Source: Chrysemys picta bellii (taxonomy: Eukaryota > Chordata > Testudines > Emydidae). From it: a stretch of DNA of 64,000 bases. The position numbers were made by a program, and so were the translations under genes. Below, piece after piece: positions 16,901 through 28,900 of this stretch. Position 1 is the stretch's first letter. Every line of letters begins with the position of its first letter. The notes below the pieces were generated by a model, which saw only the letters and a program-made list of their open reading frames with translations, was not told where the DNA came from and searched no databases. The stretch spans positions 60,661,587 through 60,725,586 of the forward strand of contig NC_088797.1 in NCBI RefSeq assembly GCF_011386835.1. Direction: 5' to 3'.

Positions 16901-19900
16901 TCCTTCTCTGTTCGGGCTCGATCTTGTGAGGAGCTGGAAATGCTAAACTCCTTGTGAGTGCTCCCAAGAGGGCACTGTGTATGATCAGGGTTTTTTATAC
17001 TACAGAGCTAGTAATATAGCGATATTACACATAGAAAAATAGCAGTAGAGGGACCTAGTCCTGTGAGTGGCTCAGCACCTTCAAGCCAGTGATTGCTCTG
17101 CACCTCACGAGCTATGGCCCTCATAGAATATGCTTACACTTGCAATGGAACAGAAGATAAAGCAAATACATTCAGTGTCACTGTAGAAAATCCCACTGCC
17201 GAAATCTGTATCGCAATCCCTTCTGTTCGGCAGGCTGCCTGGCACTTGACAAAACGATGACTTACCTCATAATCTGCTGAGTCAGATGTGCTTTGCTCAA
17301 CCCCACCACTTTCTTCCTCCGAGTGCTTTGCTGTGAGAAAGCAGGATGGGTTCTTACAAAGCTGCATTAGCGGTAGGTTTTACAATGTAACACTGGACAT
17401 CACACTACTATTAGACATAATGCAAGTTATTTTTGTTTTCACAAGCAAAAGACCACCACCAAAAACTCACTCTGCACTTACACGGTTTGCTTGTTCAGTT
17501 CCACTTCTTGAGCTGTTAACTGAACCCTGTGCCTGTCCTCTACTGTCCTTTTACCTCCCACATAGCAGTTTCCCAAGCAACTCTTAAAGCTGCACGTCAC
17601 AGGGTCGGAAACATCAGTTGGACAACTGATAATGCACAAATATGTTCTCTGATACTCCAGGGGAGGCAGTTTTGCTTACTAATAATTAATCTTTTCCATT
17701 CACAGCCAGATGCACTTGCAGATTTTCTTTTTCTTTGAAAGAGATGGCATGAAACATTACAAAGCCAGATTGAGAAATGCAAAGTAATTTCCTTACTATG
17801 TTGACGGGGTAGATGTTGTTCTTGGAGACTCACGTTTTCATTTGAGAGAGATACTTTGACTTCCTCTGGCTCAGCAGGTGGCTCTAAAAACAAGCGTGTA
17901 GATTTGCTATAGCTGATAGGCACCCTGCTAAATTTAATGTATGTGAGAGAGTGCAGACTAGGGTTTAGATTAGCCAACTAGTTGCCAGGACTCCTGGATT
18001 CTAATCTCAGCTCCAGTACTGACTCACTGTATGACCCTGGATGAGACACTTGGGGTATGTCTATAATGCAATGAAAAACCCGTGGCTGGCCTGTTTCAAC
18101 CAACTCAGGCTTGCATGGGGCTTGGGCTGCAGGGCTGTTTCACTGCAGTATAGTCTTCCAGACGCAGGCTGGAGCCTGGGCTCTGGGACCCTGCGAGGTG
18201 GGAGGGTCCCACAGCTCCGGCTCTAGCCAGGGGTGTCTAGTTGCTGTGACATAGAGTCCCTGTCCTGTGCTTAAGTTTCCTCATTTGCACAATGGTATAA
18301 TTAATACTTGCATAACTCATGAGTATATCATGCAGTTTAATCACCATCATTAATGTTTTTAAAATGCTGACAACAAGCACAGGGCAAAGTTAACGTTATC
18401 TTTGGTGAGTGCAGTCAAGTCGGGTCAATTTGCTAAGGGAATGAATAGTATGTGTTTGTGAGTGTATATGTGAAAAGGCAATGTATGTAGATATATAGCT
18501 TTACAGTACACTATATTCCCTAAAAAAACAACGAGGAGTCCTTGTGGCACCTTAGAGACTAAAAAATGTATCTGGGCATAAGCTTTTGTGGGCTAAAACC
18601 CATTTCATCAGATGCATGGAGTGGAAAATACAGTAGCGGGTATAAATACACAGGCCAGTCCTCGCTTACAGACAGCCCCCCAACCTGAAGCAAATACTCA
18701 CCAGCAACTACACACCAGACAACAAAAACACTAACCCAGGAACCAGTACCTGCAACAAACCCCATTGCCAACTATGTCCACATATCTATTCAAGGGACTC
18801 CATCATAGGACCTAACCACATCAGCCATGCCATCAGGGGCTCGTTCAACTGCACATCTACCAACGTGATATATGCCATCATATGCCAGCAATGCCCCTCT
18901 GCATGTACATTGGCCAAACTGGACAATCTCTACGCAAAAGAATAAATGGACACAAATCAGACCTCAAGATTGATAACATTCAAAAACCAGTAGGAGAACA
19001 CTTCAATCTCACTGGACACTGAATAACAGACTTAAAAGTGGCAATTCTTCAACAAAAAAAGCTTCAAAAACAGACTCCAACGAGAAACTGCAGAATTGGA
19101 ATTAATTTGCAATCTGGACATCTCAAATTAGGCCTGAACAAAGACTGGGAGTGGATGGGTCATTGCAAAATCTAATTTCCCTCTGCTGATACTCACACCT
19201 TCTTGTCAACTGTTTGAAATGGGCCACCTTGATTGCATTGGCTTCATTAGCACTACAAAAGTGATTTTCCCTCCCTAGGTATTCACCCCTTCTTGTCAAC
19301 TGTTGAGAATAGGCCACTTCCAACTTAATTGAATTGAATTGAATTAGCAGTGATCCCTCACTTGGTAAGGCAACTCCCATCTTTTCATGTGCTGCCTGCT
19401 GTATTTATTTATACCTGCCTACTGTATTTTCCACTCCTTGCACCTGATGAAGTGGGTTTTAGCCCATGAAAGCTTATGCCCAAATAAATTTGTTAATCTC
19501 TAAGGTGCCATAAGGACTCCTCGTTGTTTTTGCTGATACAGACTAACACAGCTACCGCTCTGAAAACTGTATTTCCTGTTCCTTTCTGGTTTTGAGTTTT
19601 GCATTATTATCCCTTAGCAACTTTCACTGGCTTCACTACGTGGGTTTTTTTATGTTTGAATTATATAAGCAATAAATGTTCTATTGTGTTATTATGAAAC
19701 TCAAATAATGTAAATTAGTACATTCATAGGCCAGAAGGGACCACTATGATAATGTAACAGACGTCCTTATAACACAGGCTATAGGACTTCCCTGTATAAA
19801 TTCCTGTTTAAAATACAGCAGATCTTTTAGAAAAACATACAATCTTGAATTAAATGTTTTCTCTGATAGAGAATCCACCACATTCCGAGGTAAATTGTTC

Positions 19901-22900
19901 CAGGAGTTCCAATTGTCCACACTGTTAAAAAATTGCATATTATTTCTAGTCTGAATTTTTCTAGCTTTAACTTCCAATCATTGGATTTTTTATACTTCTG
20001 GCTGCTCGATTGAAAAGCCTTTTATTATCAGCTTTTTGTTGTTCATGTAAGTACTTATAGACTGACCAAGTCACCCCTGAACCTTCTCTTTGTTAATCTA
20101 AAGAGACTGAGCTCCTGAAGGCTATCACTATAAGGCATGGGTTTCTCCCCGAATCTTTTAATCATTCTCATGGCTCTTCTCTGAACCTTCTGCAATTTAC
20201 CAATATCCTTCTTGCATTGTGGCCACCATCACTGGACACCAATGGTCATACTGGGGCCAAATACAGAGGTAATAAAACCTCCCTACTTCTTCTCAAGATT
20301 CCCGTTTATACATCCAATGACTGTATTAGCTTTTTTGGCCATGGTGTTGCATATAAGGAAGGTGTTACCTTGTCAACACAATAAATGCACTGAGAAGCAA
20401 ATTATTATTATTTTTAAAAGGCCTTTGCTAAAAGGAATCATTTGGGATTATAAAAAGAATATGTAATCAAGGAGATGAAATTTATTGCACCTTTGAGTTG
20501 TATTATTGTGATGATAAACATCTATGGAAAGAGAATAACTGGTTTTGAAAGCGTCCTGGGAAAATTCATGGAAAGCTAAAGTCTCACTAAGATGAATGAA
20601 ATATGTGCTAGTGAGACATTTTGGTCCAGAAGTGACTTTTTCAGGCGTTCCTCATGTGGATAAAGATTTCAGGTAGCCAATCAGGCATCAGAAACATCAT
20701 CACTTGACTTAGGCCTCACCTACATTCAGGTTTTGCACCAATTTAACTAAAACAGTTGAAAACCAGATTTAGTTACATCCATGCAACCCCCTAGTGCAGA
20801 TGCAATTATAGTGCTAAAAAGGGATTTATAACAGCGCAGTTTGTTTCTGTTTTTCTATCAGTGTGGTTACACTGGTGCAGTGCAGACAAGGCCTTAGATG
20901 ACCAGTCACATTGTGCAACAGTGAAGTATGGATAGAAAATAGTCAAAACAGTCTTAGTGAATCGTTTGCAATCAACCCAGAGACTAAAATATTTTTGCAG
21001 AAAACTTCCATCCAATCTGTCTGAACAATGAACAAATTCACCAAAATCTGAGCATGGAGAATTCAAACATGGGTTAAATTCCTTGAACAAATTATTCTTG
21101 GCCAATAGTTCACCAAGTTCTACATTTTCTCTCTTTTGGTAAAGTGCTGTGTAATTCTGTTCTCACCGTGGGTGTGATTTTAGTAGAAATAATAAATTAA
21201 AAGTGGTAATTTATCCATTGCATATTTTAAAATGCAACATATCAACATAGACATGTGGTTAGTGAGATGAAGGCAGCTGGGAGATTAAGGGAGTTCACCA
21301 GCGAAGGAATGCAGGAAACTAGGGTTGTTGTTTTCCTTCCCTTAACTTACAGGTACTCTACAAGGAAGAAGGACAATAGGAGGAAAATGGTGTGCCGCTA
21401 ACAACACTGCTAGCTCTTCCTTTGCTGCAGGGGTGGCCTGGCCAACCAGGTGTCCTCCTGACCCTGGAAGCTTCTATCCAGGTCCTTGTCTTGACTTGCT
21501 GGGAATACGGCCTGCATGTCCCTGCCAATGAAAGCCAGGCATGAGGAACCACCCTGGTGTCTGTTGATGGAGTCCCTCGGGAAGCAGGTAAGAAAGCTGC
21601 AGGAGGAGATGGTACATCCGTGTTGCATCCAGGAGCATGAGGACTATGAGGATGCACATGGAGATGTCCAGGATGGAGGATGTTAGCTGACTACAGATTG
21701 CTATAGCAGCACCAGAGAGGGAAGGCGCCTCTGCAGGAAAGAGACTGGCTGCCGGCCGCAGTAGACAGTGCTCCACCCCCATCCAGGTTCTCCATCCTTC
21801 GCAGTCAAGAACCAGTATGTTGTACTGGCCACAGGCAGAGAAGGTGCCACCTGCCCCCAAAGCTGAGAGGGTCATGGCCACCAGACCCAAGAGGAGGAGG
21901 CATAGGGTGCTAGTAGTCTGTGACTCCCTTCTGAGGGGGTTGGAGACATCCATCTGCTGACCTGACATGAAGTCCCAGGAAGTCTGCTGCCTGCCTGGAG
22001 TCCACGTACAAGACATTATGGAAAGGTTATTGAGACTCTGATCCACTGATCCTGGAAACATTATCCCTCTAACCAGTGCCCCATGCTGCTTATCCACATG
22101 GGCACTAATGAAACTGCCAGGTACGACCCTGAGCAGATCAGCAGTGACTACAGTGCTCTAGGGGTGAGACTGAAGGAGTTGGGGGTGAGGCTATGTTCTC
22201 GTTCATCCTCTCGGTTGAGGGTAAGGGCCCAGGCAGGAGCACACATCCTGAAGATGAATGCATGGCCGTGCAGATGGTGTCGACAGGTGGGCTTTGGCTT
22301 CCTTGACCATATGATGTTGGGAAGAGATGGGGTCCACCTGACTAAGAAGGGGAAGAGCATCTTTGGATACCAACTTGCCAACCTTGTGAGGAAGGCTTTA
22401 AACTAGGTTCAAAGGGGGGCATATAAACCCATAGATAAGCATAAAAAGGCGACTTTAACAAAGGGTTAGATGTTGGGAGCGGGAGCAGAAATTTTTTTTA
22501 CAGTTGGAGTCATGGGAGCAATAACAAGGAAATCATTGGGGGAATCTGCTCAACATCTTAGATGTCTATATACAAATGCAAGGAGTATGTGGAATACACA
22601 GGAAGAACTGGAAGTATTCGTACACAAGCTAAATTATGACTTATTTGGCATCACAGAGACTTGGAGGATAAATCTTATGACAGGAATATTGGCATAGAAG
22701 GGTATAGCTTGTTCAGGAAGGACAGGCAGGGAAAAAGTGAAGAGGTGTTGCACTGTACACCAAGAATATATTAACACTTGTTCTGAGGTCCAGCAGGAGG
22801 TGAGAGGCAGAGCAGTTGAAAGTCTCGGGGTAAAGATAAAAGGGAAAAAAAGAGGGGTGATGTCATGGTAAGGGTCTCCTATAGACCATTACATCAGGTG

Positions 22901-25900
22901 GATGAGGCATTTCTAAAACAACCGCAATATCCAAAGCACAAGACCTGTTAGTAATGGGGGACTTCAGCTTCCCAGACATCAGTTGGAAAAGTTATACAGC
23001 AAAATACAAATTTTCCAGTAAGTTCTTGGAAGCTATTAGGGACAATTTTTTTATTCAGAAAGTGGAGGAAGTAGCCAGCACGGCAGCCATTTTAGACTTG
23101 CTTCAGACCAACAGTGGAATTGGTTGCAAATCTGAAGGTGGAAGGCAATTTGGGTGAAATTGATTCTAAGGAAAAGAAGGAGCAAAGGCAGCAGAATAAG
23201 GACAACAGACTCCAAAAAGAAGACTTTAATAAAACTCAGAAAACTGGTAGGTAAGGTCCCAGGGGAAGAAAGGATAAAGGAGAGCTGGCAGTTTCTCAAG
23301 GAGACAATATTAAAGACAAACTGCAAACTATCCCTGTGCAAAGGAAAGACAGGAAGAATAATAAAAGACCAATATGGCTCCATCAGGAGCTGTTTAATCA
23401 CATGCAAAATCAAAAAGGAATCCTACAAAATGTGGAAGCATGGACAAATTGCTCAGAGGGGAATAAAGGAATAGCACAAGCATGTAGGGACAAATACAGA
23501 AAGGGGAAGGCACAAAAAGAGTCACACCTAGCTAGGGACGTAAAAGGTAATTAGAAGAGGTTCCTTAAATACATTAGGAGCAAGAGAAGAGGAAGGAAAT
23601 TGTAGGTCCTCTACTTAGTGGGTAAGGAGAGATAATAACTGATGACATCAAGGTTTTTAATGCTGATTTTGCATCAGTCTTCACTAAAAAGATTAATGGC
23701 GATCAGACACTCAACACAATTAATTTAACAATGAGGGGGAAAGAATGCAAGCCAAACAGGAAAAGAACAATTTCAAGAATATTTAGATAAGTTAAATGTA
23801 TTCAAGTCGGCAGGGCCTGATGAAATTCATCGTAGGGTACATAAGGAACCAGCTGAAGCAATCTCAGAACCATTAGCAATTATCTTTGAGAACTCATGGA
23901 GGATGAGTGAGGTGCCAGAAGACTGGAGAAGGGCAAACATAGTACCTATCTTTAAAAACAGGAACAGAGAGGACCCAGGGAGTTATAAACCCATCAGCCT
24001 AACCTCGATACCTGGAAAGATACTGAAACAAATGATTAAACAATCAATTTGTAAGCACCTAGAGGACAATAGGATTAGAAGAAATAGCCAGCACAGATTT
24101 ATCAAGAACAAATCATGCCAAACTAACCTAATTTCTTTCTTTGATAGGGTTACAGGCTTAGTGGATGGGGAGAAGCTGTAGAGATTAAATTAAAATTTTT
24201 AAATTAAATTATGATATATCTTGATTTTATTAAGGCTTTTGACAGAGTCCCGCATGATAGTCTCATAAGGAAACTATGGAAATATGGTCTAGAAGAAATT
24301 ACTATAAGGTGGGTGCAAAACTGGCTAAAATACCATAATCAAAAAGTAATTATCAATGATTTGCTGGCAAACTAGGAGTGCGTATATAAAGAGGTCCCAC
24401 AGGGGTCTGTTTTGGGTCCGGTACTTTTCAATAGTTTCATTAATGACTTGGATAATGGAGTGGAAGGTCTGCTTATAAAGTCTGCAGATGACACCAAGCT
24501 GGGAATGGCTCCAAACACTTTGGAGGACAGGATAAGAATTTAAAACCACCTTCAGAAATTAGAGAATTGATCTGAAATCAACAAGATGCAAATCAATAAA
24601 GACAAGCGCAAAGTACTGAACTTAGGAAGGAAAAATCAAATGCACAATTACAAAATTGTAACTGTGTCCAGTTTGGGGTGCCTAATTTGAGGAAAGATGT
24701 GGACAAATTGGAGAGAGTCCAGAGAGAAGCAACAAAGATAATAAAAGGTTTAGAAAACCTAATTTACTTGGAAAGGTTACAAAACTGGGCATGTTTAGTC
24801 TTGAGAAAAGACGACTGAGGGGTGACTTGATAACAATCTTCAAACATGTTAAGGGCTGTTCTACAGAGGATGGTGATCAATTGTTCTCCATGTCCACTAA
24901 AGTTAGGAAGAGAAGTAATGGGCTTAATCTGCAGCAGGGCAGATTTAGGTTAGATATTAGGAAAAACTTTCTAACTCTAAGGGCAGTTAAGCTCTGGAAC
25001 AGGCTTCCAAGGGATGTTGTGGAATCCTCATCACTGGAGGTTTCTAAGAACAGGTTGGACAAACACCTGTCAGGGATGGTCTAGGTACTTGGTCCTGCCT
25101 CAGTCCAGAGGACTGAACATGATAATCTCTTGAGGTCCCCTCCAGCCCTACATTTCTATGAGTCTATGATTCCCACATTCAGGCCTGTATTGTGAACCCA
25201 TAAATAAAAATATAACTAGCATTACTTACTATTCTGTTGCTCTGTGGGAACCACTGGATTGCCATTTCTGCCAAAAAAAAGAAAATGTTCTGAATGCTAA
25301 GAATTCCAGACTTTATAATGCAAGTATGAGTACTATATGTTTAAAAGGCATATAGTTTAGTAATATTTTTTACATCTGTACTTCCATTATTATGTTATTT
25401 TTAAAATCATGTTTTATAAAGAACTTGCCTTTAATGAATGTATAGATTCTTATTCCATATTTACCCAACATCAGTACTCCTTAATCATATATTTTTGAGA
25501 AAGAAAGCACCTGTTATATATTGTCTGTCCCAATGTAGGGACATCCAGAGTGCATTTGGTTGAATCCAACCTCAGTTCCTCATCTGTAACATGTGGATAA
25601 TATCCCTTCATTTCATTTACCCTTTGTTTGGCTTGTCCATTTACATTGAAGGCTCCTAAGAACAGGGGGTGTGTCTACCTACGTGAATGTGCATCTCAGT
25701 TGGGGCCTTTAAGTGCTACTATAAAACAAATAGTGGATAATAATAAATTATTCAAGCTTCATGGAAATCCTATTGGGCATACTGCAACAGACTCACTAGT
25801 CAGTTCTTTAAGCAAGGTAACTCTTTTTGGTGTATTTATATTATTCGATTTTCCACCTGAGATATCCAGAAGTTGTTTCGGGGTATCATGCTATAGCCTA

Positions 25901-28900
25901 GGGGTCTCAAAGTCCTGGCCCGTGGACCATCTGCGGCCCGAGAACCTGTCCACTATGGTAGGGTTACCATATTTTGAGTGTCCAAAAAGAGGACACTCCA
26001 TGGGGCCCCGGCCCCGCCCATGCCCCAACTCCACCCCTTCCCCAAAGTCCCCGCCCCAACTCCGCCCCCTCCCCTGCTTCCCGCGAACATTTGATTCGCG
26101 GGAAGCCTGAAGTAGGCAGCAGGGAAGCTGTGGGGGGAGGAGGCGCGGCCCAGTCTGGCCCCCCCAACCGAGCGGCTCCCTCCAGCGGCCGGCCCCAGCC
26201 CAGCGTCTCCAGCCTGGCTTGGCTCAGGCCCTGGGGTGCCGGCCCCGGGCCAGCCCCCGGCCAAGCACCCCCAGGCCAGCACCGCCGGCCCCAGCCCCCG
26301 GCCCAGCACTCCCGGCCCCGGCCCAGCACCGCCGGCCCCGGCCTGGCCCTGGCCCGCAGGCCAGCACTGCTGGCCCCGGCCCTGGGGCTGGGCCAGCACC
26401 CCCGGCGCCTGGCCCCGCACCGCCAGGCCCCGGGCCAGCCCCTGGCTGAGCACCCCCGGCCCAGCACCGGCCCCCGGCCCAGCACCGCCGGCCCCTCCCT
26501 ATTTTCCCAGACATGTTCGGCTTTTTGGGATTTCCCCCCGGACGGGGATTTGAGGCCCAAAAAGCCGGACATGTCCAGGAAAATCCGGATGTATGGTAAC
26601 CCTACACTATGGCCCACAGAGGAGAGATGCATGCAGACAAGCTGCCGGCAATGGCTGCTGTAGGCGCTGCCCCCCGCAGCTCCCATTGGCTGGGGGAGAG
26701 GGACGGAGATACCGTCACTAGTCGCCGGGCAGAGTCAGCCATGGAGGCAGCATCATTAGTTGTCGGGCACAGTCAGCCATGGAGGCAGCATCACTTTTTT
26801 CCACAATGAATATAAACAAGTCAAAATGCCAAACACAACTATCTAATGCACACCTTGCTGCAATCCTGAAGGTTTCATCAGCTCAGTCACTGAGGCCAAA
26901 CATCAACAAACTGACAGAACTGAAGCGTTGCCTGGTGTCTGGCAAACACTAAAAACTCTCTGGCAGACGAAGAATTGTATACAGTTGTATGACAGTTTTA
27001 TTATTTCTAAGAAATTCGAAATAAAAAATACAATATAAACATTTTCTTTTCTGAACACCATCTTCAGTGACATTATTGGCCCGCTAGGAGGATTTGAGGA
27101 CTGGCCCTGGCCCTAAGGTAAATTGAGTTTGAGACCCCTGCTATAGCCTGTGCAGGGCTTCATTGAATCAGGGACCAAAATAAATTCAAAGTGCAATCAA
27201 GACCTGATGAGAGGGGCATGTGCCACAGTTTGAAAACTTCAATGCTAAATAAAAGGCAGAAATCTGGGAGAGCAAATGACCCCATATCCCCCCCACCCCA
27301 ATTTTCCGCCCTTGCAGCTTTGCACCCAGGGCAGCTTCCCCTCTCACCCTGCCCTGGTTACGTCCCTAGTCCAGCTGCAGCATGGGAAACCACAGAGCTG
27401 TAAAGTCAGGTCTTGGCAAGTATACAAAGGAGTAAATGCTTTTTAATTACATTTTTAGATGGGCCTGAACAACCCATGACTCTCAGGGTAGTTAGACCCT
27501 GATCCCACTTGTTGATCTCAAATAGAAACCAATTCTGTAGAGACTCTTGTACTATTTTCTTTGTTTTTAAGCATTTCACTTCACCTTTAAGAAAAGAAGG
27601 CAGTAATTATAGATGGTTGGGGTCACTGAGTTTGGTTTGCACCTGCTAAGAGCAGGAGCAGAGGAGAAATTCCTCTCGGGTCCCATTTACTGCATCTGTA
27701 AGATGCTTCAGAGTCCAACGATGATGCTAAGAGCAACACCAAGGAAGAAGGTGCATCCTACACACCATCATTTTATTCTGTTGATTGAACAGATGGGAAC
27801 AGGCCAGTGATACTCAAACCTCAGTGTTTCTGGGGCCAGATTAGCAAGCAATCAACATTACCCAAAAGAGCCACAGTTATGTGAATTCATTGGTTCATTT
27901 ACTATAGTACTATAGATTCAACAGCTCTTCATGAGTAAAGAAACATGTGATCATAGAAAAAGCATCCTGATTGGTTAACAATGAAATCACACAGTGTTTT
28001 AATATCATATGCTGCAAAGAGCCACAGGGGAGACTTTAAAGTGCCACTTGTGGCTCCCCAGCCTCAGTCTGAGTATCACTGGAATAACCCATTCAGCTCC
28101 TAATCCACTTTTCTCCCCTACCAGGCAAAATCCCTCCAATGCCTATCTCTGCAGTAATCTTTTGCTAAGAGAAAAGTAAATTACTACCTCCTAATAGATG
28201 GGTAACCCAGGAGAGAAACGTGAACTACAAATTACAGTTAATCTGCTACTAGATCAGAAAAAATGACCACTTCTCCTGATAAGAAATAGACCCAAACTGA
28301 AACAACAAACATTCCCGGGAGTTTGGGTCTCAGTCTGAACTTGATGACTGGGGCCAGTTCTATCAGACAGATCTGAACTGGAACACTGGGAAAGCTTGAA
28401 TCCAAATCCAGATTAAATTTTTCTGGTTGGATCCATAGCTACTATAAATGTTTGCCAGCGAATTGTTCTGCCATGCATTCAGCATAACGACATGGCACTG
28501 CTCTACAGGACAGACTGACATTCTCATCCACACCAATTAAGTTGCATTAGAAAGCGATGGCTTGACAATGGGTGAGGGCTGAAAATGAAGTGATGGCTAT
28601 CTGCTCCACCTAGGAGAAGACTGGTTTGTCCATGGCTCCTTGTTACCTTCACCACCACCTTCCTCACATCACAGCCATCTATGTTAGAAAACACCCATAC
28701 CACCTCTCTCATGCACTGCCTGCTGGGTAATAATAAGCAAGGACTCCATGTTTCTAATAATAAACTGGATCTTTATTATGAGAACTATTTACAGAGGTGC
28801 TGCAACTGCAGCAGGCATGCCAGCCATGTGCACATAGACTGGCTTCCTGATGCCTCCTGTGAGCAATCATAGGCCTCGAATCCAGGCCCACAGGAAGTGC

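Larger units (their letters stand above)
25899..27140 (+). mobile_element. hAT transposon remnant (GTF2IRD2/Charlie8-like) with a nested MITE
   Basis: Ends TAGGGGTCTCAAA and TTTGAGACCCCTG, flanked by a perfect 8-bp duplication ctatagcc (25891-25898, 27141-27148). The MITE at 25959-26604 sits inside. A 48-codon open tail of the transposase remains at 26806-26952. Confidence -1.

Noticed and set aside
17821..17835. Internal GTGAGT as the donor of exon 19
   Set aside because: Using it breaks the phase with exon 20; the later GTAAGG keeps the frame through PDZ6.
21474..22097. 207-codon minus-strand frame
   Set aside because: Antisense of CR1 ORF1, whose esterase blocks read on the plus strand.
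26219..26686. Long overlapping Pro/Ala/Gly-rich frames on both strands
   Set aside because: They lie in the GC-rich core of a hAT MITE; open frames on several strands are a composition effect.
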